This document shows, piece after piece, positions 38,508 through 45,729 of a stretch of DNA of 64,000 nucleotides; position 1 is the first letter of the stretch, and the number at the start of each line of letters is the position of its first letter. This DNA is from Arthrobacter crystallopoietes (lineage in GTDB: Bacteria; Actinomycetota; Actinomycetes; Actinomycetales; Micrococcaceae): NCBI RefSeq assembly GCF_002849715.1, contig NZ_CP018863.1:4402001-4466000 (forward strand), written 5' to 3'. The notes beneath the pieces are model-generated. The model saw only the letters and a program-made list of their open reading frames with translations. It was not told the DNA's origin and made no database searches. The translations under genes and the position numbers were made by a program.

Positions 38508-38711
38508 ATGGCAACTGGCACTGTGAAATGGTTCAACTCGGAAAAGGGCTTCGGCTTCATCGCCCAGGATAACGGAGGCGAGGACGTCTTCGCGCACTTC
38601 TCGGGCATCAGCGGAGGCGGCTACAAATCCCTCGATGAAGGCCAGAAGGTCGAATTCGAAGTCACCCAGGGCCAGAAGGGCCTGCAGGCGGTCGACATCC
38701 GTCCGCTCTAG
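38508..38711 (+). CDS. cspA: Cold-shock protein (CspA family)
   Basis: The 67-residue protein starts [20 protein letters not shown] and has both RNA-binding motifs, KGFGFI and DVFAHFS. It binds single-stranded nucleic acid and melts secondary structure in RNA. AAGGA precedes the ATG. Its place inside an element with many DNA hairpins is notable, but csp genes are common on actinobacterial mobile elements and many chromosomal copies exist. A strong hairpin follows at 38760-38783. Confidence 0.95.
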   Translation: MATGTVKWFNSEKGFGFIAQDNGGEDVFAHFSGISGGGYKSLDEGQKVEFEVTQGQKGLQAVDIRPL

Positions 38712-38759
38712 GACAAAATAATGAGAGGTGCCCGGGCGCAGCTGGCAGCAGTCAGCCCC

Positions 38760-38783
38760 GCCCGGGCATTCGTATGCCCGGGC
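38760..38783 (+). terminator. Terminator-like hairpin after cspA
   Basis: GCCCGGGCAT (38760-38769) pairs perfectly with ATGCCCGGGC (38774-38783) around the loop TCGT. A second CCCGGGC copy at 38731 offers an alternative partner. No T run. Confidence 0.65.
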
Positions 38784-38889
38784 ATACGTACGGACAGCCG
38801 CAGCCCTGCCCCTCTCCATGCAGAGCAGGGCTATCCGCCTACCGCTTCCGAACTAGACTGAAGTGCAGGAAGCACAGGAAGAAGCGGCC

Positions 38890-39432
38890 GTGAACACCGA
38901 AATCCACCACCGGGAAGACCAGCCGGGAGCCAACTCAGCCGCGGTGCAGGACTCACTCGTGAACCTGCACCGCAGCCTGGACGCCATCCGCCCCGCCCTC
39001 GCCTCCCTCCCTCTGCCCGTCAGCCCCGAAGTCATGGCCGGCATGCAGGCGACCGAAAACGCGTGGCGCGCCATGGAGGCCGAATTCGGCATGCTCACTG
39101 GAAGCCAGGTCGGCGAACTGCTCGGCTCCCGGGCCTCCGGCCGCAGCTCCTACCCATCAGGCAAACGGAAGGCCGGCAAGCTCATCGGTGTCCGGCGCCG
39201 CAACGCCGTGGTTTACCCGGGCTTCCAGTTCGACCAGGATGTCGGCCGGATCCGGGACGTCATCCCCGGGCTGATCGCCGTCATCCGTAAACACGGGCGC
39301 ACCGAAGAAGACCTCGCCCAGTGGCTGTGCAACCCCAGTGGCTATCTGGACGGTGACCGCCCCGTCGATCACCTGGGCGAACCAGAGCGGGTGCTGGGCG
39401 CGGCCGAAGGCCACTACGGGGTCGAGTGGTGA
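38890..39432 (+). CDS. ParS/MbcA/Xre-antitoxin-like protein
   Basis: A GTG at 38890 with AGGAAGAAG upstream gives 180 residues; a GTG at 38863 is possible but has no ribosome site. The N-terminus is acidic and helical. The C-terminal half reads MLTGSQVGELLGSRASGRSS, KAGKLIGVRRRNAVVYPGFQF and AVIRKHGRTEEDLAQWLCNP..LDGDRPVDHLG, the pattern of the toxin-binding (DUF2384) domain of Xre-RES and MbcT-MbcA systems. No RES toxin is next to it, so it may be an orphan antitoxin or a DNA-binding protein of the element. Assignment by motif only. Confidence 0.6.
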   Translation: MNTEIHHREDQPGANSAAVQDSLVNLHRSLDAIRPALASLPLPVSPEVMAGMQATENAWRAMEAEFGMLTGSQVGELLGSRASGRSSYPSGKRKAGKLIGVRRRNAVVYPGFQFDQDVGRIRDVIPGLIAVIRKHGRTEEDLAQWLCNPSGYLDGDRPVDHLGEPERVLGAAEGHYGVEW

Positions 39433-39500
39433 CCTCTGATGCGTGCAGCCGGCTCGAGGGGTGCTCCAAACTCTGACGTGAACGCGCGGCGATCCGGCCG

Positions 39501-39836
39501 TCACTTCCGCGGCGACGGGTTCCGCCGCCTGGCCGCATACTTGGAGCCGTCCTTACCGGCCCGGACCGGCCCCTCTGGTTCCGGCGCACCCTCGCCGTAC
39601 TTGTTCAGATAGCGGTACAAAGTCGCCTTCGACCAGCCTAGGGTTTTGGCGGTCAGGGCCGCGGACTTGCCTTCGGCCATCATCCGGCGCGCGTTGGCCA
39701 CCCGCTCCCGGGCGATCGCCTCGTCCAGCGGGGCGGGCCCGAACCGGACCCCGCGTTTCTGGGCCGAGATCACCCCGGCCCGGACGCGTTGGATGATGAG
39801 TTCCCGCTCGTACTCGGGCAGCGCCGCCATGGCATC
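39501..39836 (-). pseudogene. Truncated serine recombinase (C-terminal part)
   Basis: About 109 residues (ALPEYERELIIQRVRAGVIS to YAARRRNPSPRK) match residues 113-221 of the recombinase at 31188-31853 with most positions identical, including WSK-TYRYLNKYG-like HTH and the tail PGKDGSKYAARRR. The catalytic N-terminal domain with its serine is missing; similarity stops near 39836. It cannot be an active recombinase. Its similarity to the copy 8 kb away suggests a past recombination or insertion removed the first half. Confidence 0.85.
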
Positions 39837-39877
39837 CCTCCATCCGGGCGTCGGAATTTCTCGAGCAGCCTTCGGTT

Positions 39878-40054
39878 TCAGACGTCGGGCCTACTCACTC
39901 TCGTTGCGGTTCTTGCGTGCCACGCCTCGATCACCTCGGCGAGGTCGGGCTGAGTTTTCGCTAGGGGGACCCGACCTTTCCCCAACGCAACCTCGCACCA
40001 CGTCGAGTGTGACTTCGAAAAGAACGTCTTCCTGGTTGTCTTGTCAATGGCGTC
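39878..40054 (-). pseudogene. Possible C-terminal remnant of an unknown gene
   Basis: The complement strand is open from about 40054 to a TGA at 39878-39880 and reads AIDKTTRKTFFSKSHSTWCE and then VALGKGRVPLAKTQPDLAEV..AWHARTATRVS. The composition is protein-like, but there is no start codon with a ribosome site and a stop lies directly upstream. It sits beside the truncated recombinase, so it may be debris from the same rearrangement. Family not recognised. Confidence 0.3.
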
Positions 40055-40210
40055 TTACGTACGTGTGCGTGCACTCGCCACTGCCCATACAATTACTCCG
40101 CTGAATTCGGACTGAATTCTATAGTCCAGCCTCCCGGGACAGTTTGTCCGATGGCCTCCCCCGGTTGGGGGGATTCGCGGAAGCTGCCCGGACGACAACT
40201 GCCCACAGCG

Positions 40211-41251
40211 CTACTCACAGCCCACGCCGTCGCTGTCTCTGTCGAACTTGGTATCCCATCCAGGATCCCCAGCACGTATCGGGGCAGCACCAGCGGCTCG
40301 CACCGCAGAACAGTTCTGATAGAAGACGTCCGTTCCGGTCGACAGCTTAGGGACAGCAGCGTCCTGCGGTCGGGTCGGCGCTTCAGCGGCGGGGGCAGGC
40401 TCAGCCGCCACAGGAACAAGCACTCCCCCATCATCTGCAGGCACAGGCTGGTCGGGACAAGAAGCGATAAGGATCCGGCGGATCGCGTCGTGTTCCGCCT
40501 GTGTCATCCATAGCCCGTACTTGGCTTTCACTGCCGTCTGCAGACCGACATATTCGCACTGGAATGACTTATCTGATGGCAGCCAAGTGGCAGCGTCACC
40601 GTCCCCCTTGGAGCCGTTGGTTGGCCCATCGACTGCCAGCAGATTTAGAGGGTCATTTCCGAAGGCTTCACGCTGATTCGGCGCTAACTGCTGAGCGCCT
40701 TTCTGCCAGGCATCGGAGAGGGCGACAACATGGTCAATCTGCACTTTAGTACTCGTCGCGTTGCCGCGAACGAAGTTGATCGTCGTTGCTGTAAAGGGAT
40801 CAGCAAGGACACCAGAAGTAACGACACAGCCCTGAGTTCCTGGCTTGTGCGCCTTTTCCGTAAGATCGCGGTTGAGCATGTCGTTGCGCGCATCGCAGCC
40901 GTTGCGGTCAGGGTCCTTCCATCCGTTGCCAAACAGGTCACGGTCGTACCCTGTCTTCGGCGCACGGCCCTTGATCGGAATTGTTTCCAGTTGGGCAAGA
41001 ACAGTACCTGCCGAAGCCACAGCTGTACTGGGCTCCGCGGAAGGGCTCGGTTCCTTGGTCTTCGTCGGCTCGACATCCTCGGCTACCGGCGACGGTGTGG
41101 TGGCCGATACGGAAGGGGGCGGCGACGCGGATTGTGTGCTTTCGGCTACTAGCGGCGTTGCATTTACCGTTTGCGGTTCGCAAGCTGTGGCACCCAGCAG
41201 GACTAGGGCAGCGGTGAATGACGTTACGAGGCCATTCCGGATGTTATTCAT
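40211..41251 (-). CDS. Lipoprotein with HNH/DUF1524 nuclease domain and excalibur tail
   Basis: The 346-residue protein starts with a lipoprotein signal (FTAALVLLGATACEPQ), then a Pro/Ser/Thr-rich linker (residues 30-85). A nuclease-like domain follows with YDRDLFGNGWKDPDRNGCDA, VQIDHVVALSDAWQKGAQ (the His-rich HNH core DHVVAL) and NDPLNLLAVDGPTN-SKGD, the GmrSD/DUF1524 arrangement. The C-terminal excalibur domain reads YQNCSAVRAAGAAPIRAGDP and FDRDSDGVGCE, with calcium-binding DxDxDG. It is probably a secreted, surface-tethered DNase. A second excalibur protein lies directly upstream. Confidence 0.85.
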   Translation of the reverse strand: MNNIRNGLVTSFTAALVLLGATACEPQTVNATPLVAESTQSASPPPSVSATTPSPVAEDVEPTKTKEPSPSAEPSTAVASAGTVLAQLETIPIKGRAPKTGYDRDLFGNGWKDPDRNGCDARNDMLNRDLTEKAHKPGTQGCVVTSGVLADPFTATTINFVRGNATSTKVQIDHVVALSDAWQKGAQQLAPNQREAFGNDPLNLLAVDGPTNGSKGDGDAATWLPSDKSFQCEYVGLQTAVKAKYGLWMTQAEHDAIRRILIASCPDQPVPADDGGVLVPVAAEPAPAAEAPTRPQDAAVPKLSTGTDVFYQNCSAVRAAGAAPIRAGDPGWDTKFDRDSDGVGCE

Positions 41252-41336
41252 GATGGGAGTGCTTTCCTATGCTGCTGCCTCCCGATGGCTATTGCGGATC
41301 GGGAGGCAGCTACTTCAACGGCGGGCAGGTCAGCCG

Positions 41337-42371
41337 CTATTCGCAGGCGACTCCGTCGCCGTCGCGGTCAAGGTGCGAGCCGTACCCGGGGCCGCCGCGG
41401 TATACGGGAGCCGCGCCTGCAGCGCGTGCATCAGAGCAGTTGGAGAAGTAAGCGGCTGGCGCTGGGGCGGGCTCTGGAGCGGGGGCTGGCTGCTCTTGGG
41501 GTAGACCGCCGGAGCTGGAGCCTGGAGAACCGCTCTCACAGCCGATGCCGTTCAGGTCGTGGTCCAAATGGGTGCCGTATCCGGGCGAGCCTGCCTGGAT
41601 ATTGTAGGCTCCAGCCGCTGCGGCGGCGCTGCAATTTTCATAGGCACCAGAGCCTAGATCAGTTTCCGCAGCTTCTTCTTCAGCCTTCTTCTTCGCGGCT
41701 GCCTCTTCGCGACGCTCCTTTGCCGCTTCCGCTTTCTTTGCTGCTTCTTCTTTGGCTTTCTTTTCGGCCGCGGCCTTCTTAGCTGCCTCTTCTTCTGCCT
41801 TCTTCTCAGCAACGGCCTCCTTCGCCGCTTCTTCCTTCGCCTTCAACTCCGCTGCCTCTGCTGCACGATCAGCAATGATCTTGTCGTGGGAATCTCGATC
41901 CATCCACACGAGGACTCCATCCTCGTCCTCAGTGCAGAAGAAGATTTCCGATTGGAATCCGCGCCGCATATCTTCGTCATCGCAGGAGGTCAAGGCAATG
42001 CTGCTGGCACTCGGCGACGGAGTCGCCGTCGCCGTCGCGAAAGGTTCATCTTCGTCGACAGCAGTGGCTGAAGTACCGGAAATAGCTAACCCGACGACAA
42101 GAACAACAACGCCACTCCAAATGGTCGTCTTCGCGCCCTTGCGATTCTGCAATCCAATCCAAGACCTGCGTTTGAAGATCAGCGCAAACAATCCGGTAAT
42201 GAGCGCAATAATGCCCAGCAGAGTAAGGAATACGCCAAATCCACCCAGTCCCGCGGCAAACAGAAACAAGATCAACAGGAGAAAGAGGATACTCGCAGTA
42301 ATCCAAAAGGACACTGTCGGAGCCCACTTCCGATACTGAATTTGGGCAGCGTAAGACTGATGGCCTGACAT
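41337..42371 (-). CDS. Membrane protein with Ala/Glu/Lys coiled coil and two excalibur domains
   Basis: The 344-residue protein begins in the cytoplasm (MSGHQSYAAQIQYRKWAPTV), has two hydrophobic hairpins (WITASILFLLLILFLFAAG; LLGIIALITGLFALIF) and a third helix near residue 95. An extracellular Ser-rich stretch and a CDDED segment lead into a coiled coil of about 75 residues built from AEKKAEEEAAKKA-type repeats. Two excalibur domains (CSAAAAAGAYNIQAGSPGYG; CSDARAAGAAPVYRGGPGYG), each ending DxDxDG/NGxxCE, follow, joined by a Pro/Gln-rich linker. It resembles a surface stalk with calcium-binding heads. It is upstream of the secreted nuclease on the same strand, 85 bases apart. Confidence 0.8.
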   Translation of the reverse strand: MSGHQSYAAQIQYRKWAPTVSFWITASILFLLLILFLFAAGLGGFGVFLTLLGIIALITGLFALIFKRRSWIGLQNRKGAKTTIWSGVVVLVVGLAISGTSATAVDEDEPFATATATPSPSASSIALTSCDDEDMRRGFQSEIFFCTEDEDGVLVWMDRDSHDKIIADRAAEAAELKAKEEAAKEAVAEKKAEEEAAKKAAAEKKAKEEAAKKAEAAKERREEAAAKKKAEEEAAETDLGSGAYENCSAAAAAGAYNIQAGSPGYGTHLDHDLNGIGCESGSPGSSSGGLPQEQPAPAPEPAPAPAAYFSNCSDARAAGAAPVYRGGPGYGSHLDRDGDGVACE

Positions 42372-42807
42372 ATTTCCCCCAACAAAGACACAAATGATGA
42401 AGCGTTTATTCGCTATGCGAATCGTAGCATCGGACTGCTCAAACTGGCACAGAGCATGCGGGAATAGAATTTATGTCGTGGTGTGGGACAGCGGCTCCTA
42501 CGAGCCGCGTAAATCTCTACACGCACCACCTAGGCGATAGGGCTGGAAAGCGGCGCCCGTGACTGCGAGTGATAGTAAGTTTCGCCCTGCACGCTCCCAT
42601 GACCCATGACCTATAACAACGGCGGCCGTACGGTAGTCGTCCTGTCCTCAGGACACTCAGGAAGCGATAGGCGGCCTGCCTTGGCGAGGCATTAGCTGGT
42701 TAGCCGCGTATCCGAGTTAATGTCCCTTGCACACAGATACCTGCTTGCGCCTTCCTTTCTGTAGGTTTAGTAAGGTTAGGAAACTACTACAAAAGGAATG
42801 CATCAGC
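42372..42807 (+). other. Intergenic region with two dyads
   Basis: No gene is supported. ATTCGC-TAT-GCGAAT (42408-42422) lies 37 bases upstream of the membrane-protein gene and could be its operator. GCGGCTC-CTAC-GAGCCGC (42491-42508) is a small perfect hairpin. The right end holds AT-rich sequence (TAGTAAGGTTAGG) that could be the promoter of the gene at 42808. Confidence 0.5.
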
Positions 42808-43062
42808 ATGAAGTTTGACCCCTCGGTTTCGGACAAAATCACAGCCGGCCAGTTGACGGCCCGGAAGCTGGGACACAGTGTCACGGCTGTTGAGAACGGC
42901 ACTGTGATCATGGGTGAGCTGCGGGAATTAAGGTTTAGCGACCTGCGGGCCCAAGGCAAGTTCGCTGGCACCTTCAGCGTCGACTTGATGATCGGCAACT
43001 TCAGGGTCAGCGTCACCTCCGGCGACGAAGTTTGGGTGACCAAGGAACCCGTGAACGCGTAG
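42808..43062 (+). CDS. Small hypothetical protein
   Basis: The ATG at 42808, with AAAGGA 10 bases upstream, gives 84 residues starting MKFDPSVSDKITAGQLTARKLG. It is predicted mostly beta (SVTAVENGTVIMGELRELRF; GTFSVDLMIGNFRVSVTSGD). There is no signal or membrane helix. A longer frame from 42727 lacks a ribosome site. No family is recognised. Confidence 0.6.
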   Translation: MKFDPSVSDKITAGQLTARKLGHSVTAVENGTVIMGELRELRFSDLRAQGKFAGTFSVDLMIGNFRVSVTSGDEVWVTKEPVNA

Positions 43063-43179
43063 AACATCTAGTGGGCCCGTGGCTCGCAGCTGGCATCTAG
43101 CCGGGGGGCGACATGGGTCGCTGAGCAGCTGCCGTGACGGGACCTGCCGGCTGCGCTGCGGGAGTCTACAATCCATGAC

Positions 43180-44019
43180 ATGGGGAAAATGAGCCGGATT
43201 GAGCTCGCGATGCTTGGCATCCTGGCAATCGCTGTCGGCGTTGCACTTGCATTGGGCGCGGTCTGGCTGACCAGTCCGGACGAAACGGCAAACAACCAGG
43301 CTGCGCAGACCTCGATTGAGGCTCCGGCCTCGTCGGCTCCCACTGCATCAGCAGCAGCGAAGAAGGCGACGCCGGCCCCACTAGAGTCCGGGCCGGCTGC
43401 CATGCCCGAGCAGCAAACGCCGGCGCCCGCTCCGCCAAGACAACAACATCCCGAACATGTCCAGCCGCCGCTTCCCGCACCTAATGCGCCACAGCCTGGC
43501 TCCGCCCCGTTCGAGGAGCATGCCGCTCCGGCTGATGACCCGGACCCGTTCGAGTACAACGACTGGCCGGAGATTTCATGCCCGGCCGGCCAAGCAACGC
43601 TCGTCCTGGAAGACGTCAATGTGATCGCCGAAGGCGACTCGGAAGTGACGCGCGTTGTGGAAGTCTCCGGGCATCTGACCAATGACACTGTTGCCGCCGT
43701 CGAGGCCTACCTGTGGAATTCGGTAGCCGTCATTGGAATCGACCGTGACGGTGAACGTGTGGCCAAATTCCGGCCAGAGTACAAGTACGAGACCGCGCCC
43801 GGCGAGCTGCGGCCATTCCACATCTCGCTTGAGCCCGGGGCCACCCTGCAGTTCGATTCACCGTTGGACGTCTACTCCAGTGAATGGGAGTCGATCACGC
43901 ACTGGATGCTTGATCCAATTTTCACCGACCCCACCCTGCAGTTCACTGAAGATAACTTTTGCGATGCGCCGGTGGTGCTGACGGGAGAGCCTGTTCCCGC
44001 CGGCAGCCACCTCCCCTGA
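43180..44019 (+). CDS. Membrane-anchored hypothetical protein with Pro/Ala-rich linker
   Basis: The 279-residue protein has one N-terminal membrane helix (IELAMLGILAIAVGVALALGAVWL), a Pro/Ala/Gln-rich spacer to about residue 130, and an extracellular beta-rich domain with two cysteines (WPEISCPAGQATLVLED ... ITDNFCDAPVV-like). The domain resembles FxLYD-type beta-sandwich modules (VEVSGHLTNDTVAAVEAYLW). The exact start is uncertain; MSRIEL at 43189 is possible. It is the last gene before the hairpin array. Function unknown. Confidence 0.65.
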   Translation: MGKMSRIELAMLGILAIAVGVALALGAVWLTSPDETANNQAAQTSIEAPASSAPTASAAAKKATPAPLESGPAAMPEQQTPAPAPPRQQHPEHVQPPLPAPNAPQPGSAPFEEHAAPADDPDPFEYNDWPEISCPAGQATLVLEDVNVIAEGDSEVTRVVEVSGHLTNDTVAAVEAYLWNSVAVIGIDRDGERVAKFRPEYKYETAPGELRPFHISLEPGATLQFDSPLDVYSSEWESITHWMLDPIFTDPTLQFTEDNFCDAPVVLTGEPVPAGSHLP

Positions 44020-44299
44020 GTCATCCGGCAGACCGGCTGTAGCCGCAAGCCCAGGCCAAGCGAACGCGCTGGCCGAACGACGGCGATAGCCGCAGGACCG
44101 GGGTCGGAAACCAAACGGGTGTCACGGCCGCACCATCGGGAAATTTTTGTAAGCCGGAGGCAGCGAAGTCCCATATGTTAAGAGGGTTCGGCGCTGGCGC
44201 GCCTCACCCGAAAGCGAACCGTCCCGTGTTGCTGTGCGGGTCGCGATGCGTTCACCGTTGTGACTTCGCCTGGCGGCTTGTCGGCCTGTTTGGTGAACT

Positions 44300-45422
44300 G
44301 GCGGCTGCGCCGCCGGGTCTCCTCCGCTTTGGTCGCTGGCGCTCCCGTCGCTTTGGCGACCCCGTGCATCGTGACGCCTCCGCGCTGTGGTGACGGTTCG
44401 CTTTCTTAGCCCGCTGCGCGGGCGGTCCGCTTCGTTTCCCTTCTCGTTTCACTCCCCGGTTTGCTGTGCGTATGACGTGCGGCTGCGCCGCATGGATGCT
44501 TCCTGGTTGCCTTTGCTCCTTGCTGGCCGTGCCTGTTGTTGTCTCGGGCTTCGCGTTGATTCGGGCAGCGGCCTGCTGCGCAATTAGCGGTGCCTCTTTG
44601 TGCAGAGAGTGTCTGCACGATTGGCGTGGCTCTATTTGTCCAGACGGTGTCTGGACTATTGGCGTCCTTCTCGAATTGTCCAGAGAACTTTGGACCATTG
44701 GGCGATCCCGAAAGTGCCACGGCTTGTGGCACTTTTAGTGCCCTCGAATAGTGCAACGGCCTGTTGCACTCTTGACGGGGAATCTCCCACAACCTGTGGG
44801 ACATTTACGCCGCACGTAGTGCGGTGCTTCATGGTGTCTTGCGGCTTCGCCGCAGGGTGGGTGCGTGGCCGGGAGTTGTACGCAGGTGGCAGTGTTGCAC
44901 GGGGTGTTGCGTGCTCCGCACGCAGGGGACGCTGCTCGTTCCCTCATCGTGTTGCTGCGCGGTGTCACGGCGAGGCGTGCATCGACAGCTTCTGCGAAGC
45001 AATGCTGGCGGACAGACGACGATTCATTGTCGTCTGTGGGCTGCGCCCTGCCGGATCGTGATGCTGCTCGATGGCAGCCGGTCCGTCATCCGGGTCGCAG
45101 ACCGTTCCGGTCGTCGATGAGACGACCCCTCACTCACGTGGCCGAAGGCCAGACAGCCAAGTGCGCTTTCCTGCAGAAGACGACCACTGCCCCGTGCACA
45201 AGTGCACCCTCTTCTCCGACTCCGTCTTGGCCGACACCCACACGCCAGGCAGGACGGAACCTGAGCGTTGCGCAGCAACCGAAGGTGCAGTCCGCCGCAC
45301 AGCTGACACACCAACCAGGCCGCTTGCGGCCGGACCCACAACGGTCCCGCGGCGCAGCCGCCCTTACGGCGTAGCCGTACAGAGAAACTTTGTGCTTTAC
45401 ATGATGCCCAGCTGCAAGCTGG
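44300..45422 (+). repeat. Array of about 25 small perfect hairpins (no coding sequence)
   Basis: Back-to-back inverted repeats with different stems (5-10 bp) and short loops fill 1.1 kb. Examples: 44300-44314 GGCGGC-TGC-GCCGCC; 44347-44360; 44409-44423; 44478-44492; 44600-44618; 44638-44656 GTCCAGAC-GGT-GTCTGGAC; 44678-44695; 44711-44735 AAAGTGCCAC / GTGGCACTTT; 44750-44770; 44785-44801; 44810-44824; 44840-44854; 44908-44924; 44988-45000; 45012-45037; 45063-45078; 45109-45127; 45139-45151; 45194-45207; 45267-45279; 45318-45331; 45349-45361; 45365-45379 TACGGC-GTA-GCCGTA; 45408-45422. Frames crossing it are Cys/Arg-rich and not believable. Because a coupling ATPase and relaxase-like gene follow, an oriT or single-strand origin is the best guess; structured RNA is the alternative. 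Confidence 0.8.
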
Positions 45423-45445
45423 ACGATTGACAGTTTGTACACCCT

Positions 45446-45690
45446 CCCGAAAATCCCGGACAAAGTCCGCGCAAACCCCTCCGCCCACCGCCCCGGCCGC
45501 ACACACAAGATCAGAGCCCCGAAATGACCAGGCAGGGACCGCCCCCGGCAAGGTGAAGTAGGTCCTCGCGGCCGCTGCACGTGATGACAGAGAAATGCCT
45601 ACTGAAGGGGCCGGGAGCACCCAAACCCGGCTTCCGGGGATTTCCGGGCCTCATATCCGGGATTCTGCCGGATTTCAGGGCGCGAATCGC
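45446..45690 (+). repeat. CCGGGATT-type short repeats before the coupling ATPase gene
   Basis: A hairpin CGGAC-AAA-GTCCG lies at 45457-45469. Further on, four related words occur at 10-18 base spacing: TCCGGGGATT (45633), TCCGGGCC (45643), TCCGGGATT (45657) and GCCGGATTTC (45668); ATCCCGGA near 45453 is the inverse word. They resemble iterons or relaxase-binding repeats. If the ATPase were read from the ATG at 45595 part of this would be coding, but the amino acids there are unlikely. Confidence 0.45.
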
Positions 45691-45729
45691 CCATACGGGG
45701 TCTGCAGGGCGGGGAGACCCCGTCTACGC

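Noticed and set aside
44600..44801. CRISPR-like series of palindromes
   Set aside because: The stems differ in sequence and spacing is irregular; there are no identical repeats with spacers and no cas genes.
44175..45620. Long open frames on both strands across the hairpin array
   Set aside because: They are Cys/Arg/Trp-rich, lack ribosome sites and cross many perfect inverted repeats; no frame is favoured by codon bias.
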